A program made the translations under genes and the position numbers. DNA of 41,606 nt, taken from NCBI GenBank assembly GCA_017404025.1, contig JAFRDD010000051.1:1-41606 (forward strand), written 5' to 3'. Each line of letters starts with the position of its first letter. Positions within the stretch are counted from its first letter, which is position 1. Below the pieces are notes generated by a model. That model worked only from the letters and a program-made list of their open reading frames with translations, did no database searches and was not told the DNA's origin. Shown here piece after piece: positions 10,131-18,532 of this stretch. The DNA is from Clostridia bacterium (GTDB lineage: Bacteria; Bacillota; Clostridia; TANB77; CAG-508).

Positions 10131-10162
10131 AATGGAGGTATTTGATTACCTCCATTTTTTTT
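10131..10162. terminator. Bidirectional hairpin terminator
   Basis: Ten-bp stem AATGGAGGTA / TACCTCCATT with a 6-base loop, T-run on the plus strand and matching A-run on the other side. It sits between the convergent lipoprotein and protease genes and can end both transcripts. Confidence 0.9.
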
Positions 10163-10796
10163 AATCATATATTGTCCAAAGTTCTAAGAACTTGTTAGCT
10201 TCATCATAAGATATTGTTGAATATCCTCCTCTCCCGTAACTATTTCCCCAACTATTTCTAATTATGAATCCTTTTTCATCATATCCAACAATTGCTACAG
10301 CATGCCCTCCTAAAAAATCTTGTCCTTTAAAATCTCTATTCCAAAAATCTGTTTTGTTTTCATTATATACTCTTAATGCACCAATACAAGGTCCATTCAT
10401 AATTAATGCATATTTAAGGGCAATTGTTGAAGTTACTTTAGCATAGTTTCTTATTTTCATCAAACCATTTTTTGATTTTACTCCAAACTTTCTAAGATAA
10501 TCAAGTGCTTCTTTAATCTGCATTCCATCCTTCATCTTATCTTTTCTTACTTCATATATATCATTTAAGAGAATTTTATTTTCTTTAAATATTTTTCCAT
10601 TGTTATCAACATTATAATTCCAGTCTAAATGGGCAGATAATGCACAAGGAACGCAAATACTTCTTTCTCCCTGATTAAGTATAGGCGGTAAATATTTTTT
10701 ATATGAATATGAAAGAGGCAATGATAAATTTTTTGATACTTTAAATTCATATTCAGTACCATCTAATTTTGACATTTTAAAACCATAATTTCTCAT
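10161..10796 (-). CDS. Papain-like cysteine protease (C1A family)
   Basis: The papain catalytic set is present: oxyanion Gln42 in NQGERSICVPCA, nucleophile Cys48 exactly six residues later as in papain, His165 in GGHAVAIVGYD and Asn181 in RNSWGNSYGRGGY. There is no signal peptide and no long propeptide, so it looks like a cytoplasmic or membrane-associated enzyme made in active form. Its start codon shares one base with the stop of an upstream single-span membrane protein (TAATG), so the two are translationally coupled. The upstream box is late-type, so a role in virion maturation, lysis or attack on host proteins is plausible. The substrate is unknown. Confidence 0.88.
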   Translation of the reverse strand: MRNYGFKMSKLDGTEYEFKVSKNLSLPLSYSYKKYLPPILNQGERSICVPCALSAHLDWNYNVDNNGKIFKENKILLNDIYEVRKDKMKDGMQIKEALDYLRKFGVKSKNGLMKIRNYAKVTSTIALKYALIMNGPCIGALRVYNENKTDFWNRDFKGQDFLGGHAVAIVGYDEKGFIIRNSWGNSYGRGGYSTISYDEANKFLELWTIYD

Positions 10797-11125
10797 TATT
10801 TAATAGACATTCGTTTATTTATAAATATTGTAGAATCAGATGGAATAACTGAATATACAATCATAGTATCATTCTTTTCAATAACATACATATATTGATT
10901 TATTGGGGTTTTAGTTGAATCATCAATAAATACAACTGAATCCCATTCTTCTAAATCATTATGAATTCCATCAGCTATACATAATGAATCAAATTGCTCA
11001 TATGAACATACTTGTTCTATATATGTGCGCATAAATATTTCTTCTTTAGGTGTTTTTGGTATTAAAAAGAATACTCCTATTAAACATAAAAATACAATTC
11101 CTAAAATAATATATGTTTTCTTCAT
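10796..11125 (-). CDS. Small membrane-anchored protein, partner of the papain-like protease
   Basis: 109 residues: one N-terminal transmembrane helix or uncleaved signal anchor (about residues 4-23), then a soluble, acidic, beta-looking domain with Cys40 and Cys49 that could form a disulfide outside the inner membrane. No family recognised. The TAATG overlap with the protease gene and a shared late-type box suggest joint function, for example as an anchor or regulator of the protease; this is inference from context only. Confidence 0.72.
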   Translation of the reverse strand: MKKTYIILGIVFLCLIGVFFLIPKTPKEEIFMRTYIEQVCSYEQFDSLCIADGIHNDLEEWDSVVFIDDSTKTPINQYMYVIEKNDTMIVYSVIPSDSTIFINKRMSIK

Positions 11126-11142
11126 AATGTAGTAAATGTATT

Positions 11143-11154
11143 TATATATAAAAA
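11143..11154 (-). promoter_or_regulatory. Late-type promoter box upstream of the membrane protein/protease pair
   Basis: TTTTTATATATA on the minus strand ends 17 bases before the ATG at 11125. It lies just after a terminator hairpin, so it could start transcription of the pair independently of the upstream early-type promoter. Confidence 0.45.
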
Positions 11155-11176
11155 TAAAGACGCTTCCCAGCGTCCT
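11152..11176 (-). terminator. Terminator/attenuator hairpin between an early-type and a late-type promoter
   Basis: On the minus strand GACGC / GCGTC closes a 6-base loop and is followed by TTTATTTTT. The T-rich tail makes the minus strand the likely direction. It lies about 70 bases downstream of a strong early-type promoter and just before the late box of the membrane protein gene. Confidence 0.65.
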
Positions 11177-11236
11177 TATTTAAGTTAATGTTTAATAATT
11201 AAAAAATCAAATCATGAAAAAGTTTTTCCAAAACCC
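11152..11236 (-). ncRNA. Candidate short RNA or attenuated leader
   Basis: The interval from just after the early-type promoter to the terminator hairpin would give a transcript of about 80 bases. It holds no usable ORF: its only ATG is followed by a stop two codons later. It could be a small phage RNA, or an early leader whose termination keeps the downstream protease pair off until late infection. Confidence 0.35.
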
Positions 11237-11242
11237 AATTAT

Positions 11243-11270
11243 AATATAGAAAACTATTGTAAAAATTCAA
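11243..11270 (-). promoter_or_regulatory. Early-type promoter (TTGAATTT ... CTATATT)
   Basis: Minus-strand TTGAATTT and CTATATT start exactly 21 bases apart, as at four other sites in the window. No gene follows within 100 bases before the terminator. Confidence 0.6.
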
Positions 11271-11377
11271 AACAAAAAACTATATTTATATATAAAAGAT
11301 ATCATTTTATAGGTTTGAAGAGAAGTGTATGCTTCTTTTGACATTTGCTAAAGAATGGAATTCATCCCTATAGAGTT

Positions 11378-11389
11378 TATAAATATATC
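11378..11389 (+). promoter_or_regulatory. Late-type promoter box (TATAAATATATC)
   Basis: Contains the exact T4 late consensus TATAAATA, ending 17 bases before the ATG of the zinc-ribbon virion-type protein. The same 12-mer TATAAATATATC occurs on the minus strand before the gene starting at 34180. The rest of the 278-base gap upstream holds the candidate short RNA, its promoter and an A/T-rich stretch with a weak AGAAG/CTTCT hairpin near 11326-11338. Confidence 0.5.
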
Positions 11390-11402
11390 TTAATAAACTT
11401 TT

Positions 11403-12374
11403 ATGAATACTTTAAAATCAAAAAACAATGAAACAAATTTTGCTAAATTAGCTGTTTCAAAATCATTACTTAAAGAGTACAGAACTTCTGACTGTGCAAG
11501 AACCGTATATCTTAATGACGGTGATGAATTTCAAATTCAATTATTTAATCCAGAGACTACAGAAATTGGTGCAGAAATTTTAATTGATAATGAACCACTT
11601 TCTAATATTATCATTTTGCATCCTGGAGAAAGAATGTGGCTTGAAAGATATACTGACAAGGCCAAGAAATTCAAATTTACTGTTTATACTGTTGATGGTT
11701 CATCTTCAGTAGTTGAGAAAGCTATTGCTCATAATGGTGAAGTAGTAGTTAAATTCTATAGAAAACAGAAGCCTATTGAAATTAATCATTATCATTATCC
11801 TTCAACAATTCATAGAGATATATGGGTTAATCCAACACCTTGGTGGGATAACAACATCATATATTGTAATACTTCAATTTCATCAGATGCAAATTCAATT
11901 TCTAATTTAAGTGCTGAAAATACTTGTTTATATTCTTCAAGTATTACAACCGGAGATGTTGCTGAATTTTCAACACCAACTGCTTCAGTTAATATTTCTG
12001 CAGTATCATCTGCAAGTTCAAGCAAGTCTTGTTCAAGAAGTCTTTCAATTGAACCTGAACAAGTAAGTTTTTCACATGGTGAAAAAACACAAGCAGATGG
12101 CAGTACTATTTCTTGGGCATCTATTGATACATCAATAAATCCTGATTTAATTGAAACTGGTAGAGTAGCAGAAGGTAGTCATTCAGATCAAAGATTTACA
12201 ACTGTTGATATTGATTTAGAATATTTACCATTTAGAACTGAGACATTTAAGATTCTTCCGTTCTCAAGAAAACCTTATACATCAAAGGATGCAGCTAAAT
12301 TATATTGTTCAAGCTGTGGAAGAAAACTTAATAATAAGTTCAAGTATTGCCCATATTGTGGAGCTGAAATTTAA
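11403..12374 (+). CDS. Virion-type protein with C-terminal zinc ribbon
   Basis: 323 residues in three parts. Residues about 30-125 form a beta-rich domain (YLNDGDEFQIQLFNP ... HPGERMWLERY) like N-terminal domains I associate with virion-related proteins of large phages, though I cannot name the family. Residues about 140-260 are Ser/Thr/Asn-rich and low in complexity, with three Trp-containing motifs at the start. The C-terminus is a zinc ribbon, CSSCG and CPYCG separated by about 14 residues. A T4-type late box precedes it and virion genes follow on the same strand, so a late structural role is likely but not shown. Confidence 0.75.
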   Translation: MNTLKSKNNETNFAKLAVSKSLLKEYRTSDCARTVYLNDGDEFQIQLFNPETTEIGAEILIDNEPLSNIIILHPGERMWLERYTDKAKKFKFTVYTVDGSSSVVEKAIAHNGEVVVKFYRKQKPIEINHYHYPSTIHRDIWVNPTPWWDNNIIYCNTSISSDANSISNLSAENTCLYSSSITTGDVAEFSTPTASVNISAVSSASSSKSCSRSLSIEPEQVSFSHGEKTQADGSTISWASIDTSINPDLIETGRVAEGSHSDQRFTTVDIDLEYLPFRTETFKILPFSRKPYTSKDAAKLYCSSCGRKLNNKFKYCPYCGAEI

Positions 12375-12424
12375 ATAGAACTTTATTTTTAATTAAACAA
12401 CAAAAAATATATTAATATATAGAT

Positions 12425-13510
12425 ATGCGAGAAGTTGATGATAAAAATCTTGAAGGAATCCTTTCTGAACAGATAGATGATTCTGCTAACACAAAGGAAG
12501 CACCTCAGGAAGAGTCATCTTATAAGAACGAAGCATCTCAATATCTTGGTACAAAATTAACTCATAAGATTGGTGGTTATGCTGAATCTGATAAAGAGGA
12601 AGATGCTAAACTTGTTGAGGAAAAGAAACTTACTAAGGTAGGTGAAAAAATTGGACAAAGAGCTGAGATTAGAGATGGCTGGATGGATGTTGATAAGAGA
12701 CTTCTTGGTGATAGAGCAAAGTTTTATCCAGAAGATTGGGAGTTCAAGATTCGTCCTGCAACAGTAGAAGCAATCAGAAACTGGTCAACTATTGATGATG
12801 AAAATCCTAATTCAGTTGATGATGTATTTAATGAAATATTAAAATACTGTCTTACTATTGTTACTCCTATGGGTAATCTTCCTTGGGGCAATATTCGTTC
12901 TTGGGATAGATTCTTTTTTGTACTTCTTATTAGAGAATATACATTTATTAATGGTGAAAGTAAAGTAGAATTTACTGAAGAATGTCCTTCATGTGATAAT
13001 CTTGTTACATTTAGACTTACTTCACAGAGCCTTCTTTATGATTTACCAGACCCTGAAATTATGAAATATTATTCTCAGGAAGAACAGAATTGGATGATTG
13101 ATCCTTCAGAATATGATGTTGATTGGCCTGAAAATATTGTTCTTTATCTTCCTACTCTTGAGAAAGATGCAAATATCAAGGCTTGGCTGATTGATAGAGT
13201 TCAAAATAGAAAGAAAGTTGATAATGTATTTGTTAAGTTCTTACCTTGGCTTGCTCCAAAGATTTCAAAAGATTTGACAATTGCACAACGTCAGATTAGA
13301 GAATATGAAACAAGATTCAAGGAATGGGATACTGAAATGTTCTCATTTATGAATGAAGTAATTGATAATATTACAGTTGTTCCAAGTACTAAACTTATTG
13401 AAACTTGTCCTGTATGCGGTGAGGAGGTAACTGCCTCTATTTCCTTTCAAGATGGAATCCGTTCTTTATTCAATATGGCGAGTGGACGTAAGAAATTTGG
13501 TAAGAAATAA
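12425..13510 (+). CDS. 26: Baseplate hub/assembly protein, T4 gp26-like
   Basis: 361 residues with an acidic, charged first 90 residues that T4 gp26 (about 208 residues) lacks. The core has the pattern I associate with the T4 baseplate protein family: FFFVLLIREYTF, then a Cys pair CPSC followed by a beta-strand (VTFRL) and a helical region. A second Cys pair CPVCG near the C-terminus could complete a zinc site. In T4, gene 26 lies next to gene 51, both acting in hub assembly. Here the last 59 bases overlap a second ORF in the +1 frame. The assignment rests on motif memory, not a search. Confidence 0.6.
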   Translation: MREVDDKNLEGILSEQIDDSANTKEAPQEESSYKNEASQYLGTKLTHKIGGYAESDKEEDAKLVEEKKLTKVGEKIGQRAEIRDGWMDVDKRLLGDRAKFYPEDWEFKIRPATVEAIRNWSTIDDENPNSVDDVFNEILKYCLTIVTPMGNLPWGNIRSWDRFFFVLLIREYTFINGESKVEFTEECPSCDNLVTFRLTSQSLLYDLPDPEIMKYYSQEEQNWMIDPSEYDVDWPENIVLYLPTLEKDANIKAWLIDRVQNRKKVDNVFVKFLPWLAPKISKDLTIAQRQIREYETRFKEWDTEMFSFMNEVIDNITVVPSTKLIETCPVCGEEVTASISFQDGIRSLFNMASGRKKFGKK

Positions 13511-13748
13511 ACTTTATATTTGTAAAGAATATCATATTCAACCATCAGAGATAGATAATCTGGTATATTTTGAATATGAATATATGCTTGAAGATATAAA
13601 TAAAGAACAGAAAGAACAAGAAAAGAAAAATAAAGATGATGAAAAGAAATATGCAGGATTAGGTAGAACACCAAATTATAATTCAATGATGAATAATGTT
13701 GGTCGTTCAATGCCTAAACTACCAAGTTTTTCAATGCCTAAACTATAA
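13452..13748 (+). CDS. Small charged protein overlapping the gp26-like gene (possible frameshift product)
   Basis: Up to 98 residues: a helical, highly charged middle (EDINKEQKEQEKKNKDDEKK) and a Met/Pro/Ser-rich tail with a repeated (M/L)PKL motif. The frame opens inside the gp26-like gene and is shifted +1 (equivalently -2) relative to it. The only early ATG is 59 bases before the upstream stop, so it is either started internally or produced by frameshifting near AAG-AAA-TAA, giving a C-terminally extended gp26-like protein. This resembles tail-assembly-chaperone gene pairs in other phages and the T4 gene 26/51 order. Function inferred only from position. Confidence 0.6.
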   Translation: MESVLYSIWRVDVRNLVRNKLYICKEYHIQPSEIDNLVYFEYEYMLEDINKEQKEQEKKNKDDEKKYAGLGRTPNYNSMMNNVGRSMPKLPSFSMPKL

Positions 13749-13780
13749 AGGAACCTTAACAAAGGTTCCTTTGTTGTTTC
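13747..13780 (+). terminator. Rho-independent terminator after the gp26-like pair
   Basis: Eleven-bp stem AAAGGAACCTT / AAGGTTCCTTT with a 4-base loop and a T-rich tail, starting at the stop codon of the small charged protein. Confidence 0.88.
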
Positions 13781-13799
13781 TATAATTTTTATTTTTATT

Positions 13800-13807
13800 T
13801 ATAAAAT
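13800..13807 (+). promoter_or_regulatory. Weak late-type box before the fibre gene
   Basis: TATAAAAT ends 19 bases before the ATG of the fibre gene, the same distance as the better late-type boxes, and follows directly on a terminator. One base differs from TATAAATA. Confidence 0.3.
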
Positions 13808-13826
13808 TGTATCATATTAAACTATA

Positions 13827-16800
13827 ATGGGAAATCTCAATACTAACATTGCTAGTAAATTATTCACATATATAAGTCATGGTGTAGATATCAATGATGA
13901 GATGAAAGAAATTTATAAAAATTCATTGATATTCATTGGAGATGAAGGACAGATTTATCTTCCTGCATTTAATGCATATTTTGGTACTGGAAATTCACAG
14001 TATGCTGAAGTTGCAGGTAGTTCAGTTTGGGAAAGAGGCGAAGGAGAATTAAGTGTTCAAACAAAAGATACAAATGCTTATGCAAGAGGTGTATATTCAC
14101 TTGCAGCTGGAAATAATTCTACAGCTCTTGGTGGACATTCTGTAGCAATGGGATATAATAATATTGCAGAAAAAGATTATAGTAATGCATTTGGTACAGA
14201 AACAACAGCTGGTGCAATTGGTTCTCATACGGAAGGATGTAAAACAGTTACTGGTGGTAATTATGAAAGTAATACAATTGTAAGTACTGATGGTGTTGAT
14301 CCTGCAACCGGTGATCCATATCCTGGAGCATTTGCTCATGCAGAAGGTAGAGCAACAATTGCTTCTGGAGCATTTGCTCATTCAGAAGGTGATAAGACAT
14401 TAGCATCATGAATAACTTCACATGCTGAAGGAAATAAAACAATAGCAAATGCTAATTATGCACATGCAGAAGGTAATTCTGCATGTGCTTATGGTGAGTC
14501 ATCTCATTCAGAAGGTATATTTACTTATGGTATCGGAATAGGTTCTCATGCAGAAGGAAAATGTTCTAAATCATTTGGAGAAAATTCACATACAGAAGGA
14601 AGTTATACATATGCATCAGGAATTAGTTCTCATGCAGAAGGTAATAACTCTAATGCAACAAAAGATAATTCACATGCTGAAGGACAGAATACACATGCAC
14701 AAGGAGCTAATTCACATGCTGAAGGTGTAGGCACAATAGCAGTTGGTTCTCAATCACATGCAGAAGGTAATCAAACTATATCTAAAGCAAATAGAAGCCA
14801 TGCAGAAGGTTATCGTACATATGCTTCTGGAAACACATCACATGCTGAAGGTAGTTCTACATATGCAATTGGTATGGGTTCACATTCTGAAGGATGGCAT
14901 ACTTATGCATATGGAAATGATTCTCATGCTGAAGGTGTATCATCATATGCTATTGGTAATATTAGTCATGCTGAAGGCGAATGGACTTATACATATAATT
15001 CATATGAACATGCACAAGGTTTATATAATGTATCTCATTCTGAAGATAGTGTTTTTGGAAATTCATTAAACTCTATACATACTGTTGGTATTGGCACAGG
15101 TAATGATGATAGAAAGAATGCAGTAACCATTATGCAAAATGGTGATATGTATCTTTATGGTGTAGCAGAGTATGATGGTACAAATCCAGATTCTTCAAAA
15201 CCATTACAACAGTATTTTGAAGAAACTGAATATGTAATTTCATCTGCACTTAATGATTTACATGATAATATTAATTCACATGAATTATACATTACACAAA
15301 ACCAATTACAAGGCAATGCTAATTTTGCATATCTTTTAAATGGAATATCAATAACAAATGAAGGAACTTCATTAGAACATACAATATCATATAATGTAGT
15401 TGGAATACCTACAAAGGAATATGTTGATTCATTAATTGAAGCAAATGATGCATTAAGATATTGCGGTACAGTTACTCCAGCAGATGCAATAAATGGGAAC
15501 ATTACACTTGAACATTTCTATGACCCTAATGATGATCCTAATGTAATAGATGTGGCTCATCATGGAATTCCAGATACATCAAGAGGTGCAGTATATAAAG
15601 TTACATCAGAAGGTTATGTTGGAGATGAATATGTAAAAGCTGGTGATATGATTATATCATATCTTGATAATGCACAAGTTTCAACATATGTTGGTTGGAA
15701 TGTAATTAATGAAAATCTACATATAATTACTGAAGATCCAACTAATGCTAAGAATACTGAAGGAAATAAAGTTTTAACAAATGTTCATATAACAGATGAT
15801 GGAAGACTTAGTTATACAACATATTCTTTATCAGTTCAAGTAAATAGAGGCATATCATTCAATCAAGGGCAGATTAGTACAAATGGAAATGCAACTATAA
15901 ATCAATTTGATGTACTTAGAAATAATGGTATAATAAATATGGGTATTCCTGTTATCACTGATGTTACATTAACACAGACAGATTTGATGACAGAACTTAC
16001 ATATTCTTATACATATATATATGCAAATAGAGGTCACCATAGTACAGCAACACCAACAAATACTGTAGCAGGACAGACACCAACATATATATGCCTTGGA
16101 CAGACACCTACAAATGTTTTAACCGGTGTTGCAATTAGCGCTGATGGTGAACTTTCATATAGTTATACTCCAATTGTTGTACAAGATTCAGAACATTCTC
16201 ATCAGGCTGACCAAGGTACTTTATCATATGGACTTAATTATATAAAAGGAAGTACTGGAGATGAAAGCGGTGTAATAACTAGAGTATATCTTTCTTCTTA
16301 TGTAGATCCTGTTACTGGTGTAACACATGACAATACATTAACATATGCATACACTTCATTATCAGGCGGTGATGGACACGGCAGTTTAACAGATAATGGA
16401 ACTAAAGATTTTGTTAAAGCTTGGTCACAAACAACAGAAGGTAAATTCTCAGCTGAATTTGGTGCATTCACATATGACCCAACAACAGAAACTCATTATA
16501 TTTCTAATGGTACATATAATTTCATAACAAATGTAAATCTTGACCATGAAGGTAAACTTTCATATACAAGAACTGAAATAACTTTAACAGATTCTTATAC
16601 ATATAATTCTGTACAAGATATTACAGATGCTGGAAGAGTATTTATAAAGACTGGTGTATATCCTGAAAATAAGAACTTAAGATCATATTCATATCTTTAT
16701 AATGAAGATGTTCTTGGTTATACATATGTATATAAGAATAATTCAGGTATGTATAGATCATATGATTTTACATATGCTTCACAATACATAAATGGTAATC

Positions 16801-17198
16801 TTGAAACACTTACTATAAATGGACAAGGAAATATGACTTCAGGAGGTCCATTTACTGCTAAGAGTACTGCTGATGTAAAAGGAAATACAACATTAGAACT
16901 CCAGTTATTTGTTTATCAAGGTGTAACTGTAAATACTTTAGGCGGTTCATTTAATGCTAAACGAGATGTTAATTTAGCACAAGACATAGGAGATGTAACT
17001 GCATACGGTGTTACATATTTAGGTAAAGCAAGGGGTGCTAATGCAGCAAGTATGACATATGTATGTGGTGACACATATGTTGGCGGAGATATTTCAAATA
17101 CTATTTACTTGGTATCAAAGAATATTAAATTGAATGCAGATACTTCTACAAGTAAAGTTGAATTTACTGGACTTGATAGATTATGGGGCACAATATAA
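13827..17198 (+). CDS. YadA-head-like tail fibre/adhesin interrupted by one in-frame TGA
   Basis: A single frame of 1,124 codons runs through this region with only one internal stop, TGA at 14409-14411. The N-terminus (to about residue 60) probably attaches to the virion. Residues about 90-400 are about 17 repeats of 14 residues with the core SHAEG or HSEG plus TYAxG, the pattern of trimeric YadA/Hep-Hag beta-roll heads. Later come beta-rich segments with recurring DGxLSY(T)YT motifs. The TGA stands where other repeats have GGA (Gly), as in TYASG next to SHAEG. The first in-frame ATG after the TGA is at 14874, so normal termination would yield only 194 residues. Either mutation, assembly error or stop-codon readthrough is possible. 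Confidence 0.8.
14220..15020 (+). repeat. About 17 tandem 42-base units encoding SHAEG repeats
   Basis: Each unit codes 14 residues with the core S-H-A-E-G then a T-x-A-x-G segment. Units diverge in DNA but keep the protein pattern, so this is a protein repeat rather than a CRISPR or DNA satellite. Out-of-frame reading of the same repeats gives His/Met-rich shadow ORFs. Confidence 0.88.
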
Positions 17199-17203
17199 AA
17201 ATT

Positions 17204-17233
17204 AAAGAGGTTCTTAATGAACCTCTTTTTTTA
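17204..17233. terminator. Hairpin terminator after the fibre gene
   Basis: Ten-bp stem AAAGAGGTTC / GAACCTCTTT with loop TTAAT and a T-run on the plus strand. The A-run on the other side may also serve the convergent minus-strand operon that ends at 17272. Confidence 0.9.
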
Positions 17234-17271
17234 TTTAATATATTAATTATTATCATCTTTATTTTGTCATT

Positions 17272-17604
17272 TTATTTAATATATTGTTTAGTATCATCTT
17301 TCTTTTGACATTCTTTACATATTTTATTAAATATATCTTCTTTTACATCAATAATAAAGTTTCCGATATATATTATAAATAATTTCTTTTGACGTTTTTC
17401 ATTACGTTCTGCTTCATATTCTGGTGTTCCATATCGTGCTTCTACACCTTCCCAATAAGCAGAGTCAGTTTTGAATACACAATGTACTAAATTAGAATTA
17501 AAAAATCTATCTTCAAAACAACTAAAACTATAATCTTTTACATAATTATTTGAATAAGAATTAGTTGAATGTTTCCAAATGTTATTAGCTTTAAACCAGA
17601 ACAT
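17272..17604 (-). CDS. Unknown protein, 110 aa
   Basis: Last gene of the ligase operon. The N-terminal half is aromatic and Asn/Ser-rich, followed by a charged helix (EYEAERNEKRQKK) and a hydrophobic strand. A CysxxxCys near the C-terminus (CKEC) could bind metal. No family recognised. It starts 11 bases after the stop of the 172-residue gene. Confidence 0.65.
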   Translation of the reverse strand: MFWFKANNIWKHSTNSYSNNYVKDYSFSCFEDRFFNSNLVHCVFKTDSAYWEGVEARYGTPEYEAERNEKRQKKLFIIYIGNFIIDVKEDIFNKICKECQKKDDTKQYIK

Positions 17605-17615
17605 TGATAATTAAA

Positions 17616-18134
17616 TTACAAATTATAATTATATACTCTCTTTACTTTATTAGTTTCATACGGATTATATTTAGGAAAGCATTCCTCAGAATCATTATTA
17701 AATGTAATTTCTCTTAATGAATTAGTCAAGCATCCTAAATTATTTTCAGTAAACCATTTCTTTGTTCCTGTTAAGAAAAACACATATTCTCCATTATCTT
17801 TAACATAAAAATTCCAATTGAATGGAGGATATTGCTTAATGTAAGTTCCACTATTAACCCATGCTGTTAAAGTTTCTTTAAGAACCTTTACATTTTTAGA
17901 ATTTTCATCTGAAGTATAATTATCTTCAGGCTTTAGCTCTATAAAGATAATGTCATCATAATTTACATCAACATAAGTAAATTTAAATCCAAGAACCCAA
18001 ACATTCTTTTCATAATATGAATCAACTCCCTTATGTGGATTTGTTGACTTTATCTTAAGTAAATTATTTAGTGTCAGCTTATCAAATTCAACTGACCAAC
18101 ATTTATTACCATCTTTTGACCATTTAGTTATCAT
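17616..18134 (-). CDS. Unknown protein, 172 aa, paralogue of its upstream neighbour
   Basis: The middle region contains VLKETLTAW ... PPFNWNFYV ... FFLTG, which lines up with ILKACLNAW ... LKFDWIFVD ... FFIST in the 118-residue protein encoded just upstream. The two are therefore likely diverged duplicates. No catalytic motif or membrane segment is visible. It is translated in the ligase operon with a 17-base gap from its paralogue. Confidence 0.7.
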   Translation of the reverse strand: MITKWSKDGNKCWSVEFDKLTLNNLLKIKSTNPHKGVDSYYEKNVWVLGFKFTYVDVNYDDIIFIELKPEDNYTSDENSKNVKVLKETLTAWVNSGTYIKQYPPFNWNFYVKDNGEYVFFLTGTKKWFTENNLGCLTNSLREITFNNDSEECFPKYNPYETNKVKRVYNYNL

Positions 18135-18151
18135 AATAAATTCAATCTTTT

Positions 18152-18508
18152 TTATGCTGCAGCTTTACTACCCATAATATCATATACAGAAAATATTGCA
18201 GATGTAAATGCAGAATTCATATATGCAGTTGAAAGAATATCATTATTTTCTGCAATCTTTTCAAGTTTAAACTGTTTAAGTTCTTTAAGATTAGTTGAGA
18301 TGAAAAACATCTTTTCTTTTTGTTCAGGATCAACAAAAATCCAATCAAATTTGAGAGGAATATATTTTGCATCCTCTTTAGTCCAAGCATTCAGACAGGC
18401 CTTTAAAATATTAAGGTCATGATCTTTATAATCAAAATTAGAATTCAAGACAATTCTAATAGGCACCTTCTCAAGCTTGTGCATTTTGTACTTTTCAATA
18501 ATCTTCAT
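18152..18508 (-). CDS. Unknown protein, 118 aa, paralogue of its downstream neighbour
   Basis: Mixed alpha/beta soluble protein with a basic N-terminus and a small hydrophobic C-terminal region ending in Ala residues. It shares the Leu-Lys-x-x-Leu-x-Ala-Trp and Phe-x-Trp-x-Phe signatures with the 172-residue protein next to it but lacks about 50 N-terminal residues of that protein. It lies 24 bases after the ligase gene and should be cotranscribed with it. Function unknown. Confidence 0.7.
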   Translation of the reverse strand: MKIIEKYKMHKLEKVPIRIVLNSNFDYKDHDLNILKACLNAWTKEDAKYIPLKFDWIFVDPEQKEKMFFISTNLKELKQFKLEKIAENNDILSTAYMNSAFTSAIFSVYDIMGSKAAA

Positions 18509-18532
18509 TTTTTTGTAATATTTTAATAGTTA

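Noticed and set aside
14220-15069. CRISPR-like array or His/Met-rich ORFs in the repeat region
   Set aside because: The units are 42 bases without conserved spacer-repeat borders and follow a protein pattern (SHAEG) in one frame; the His/Met-rich frames are shadows of it.
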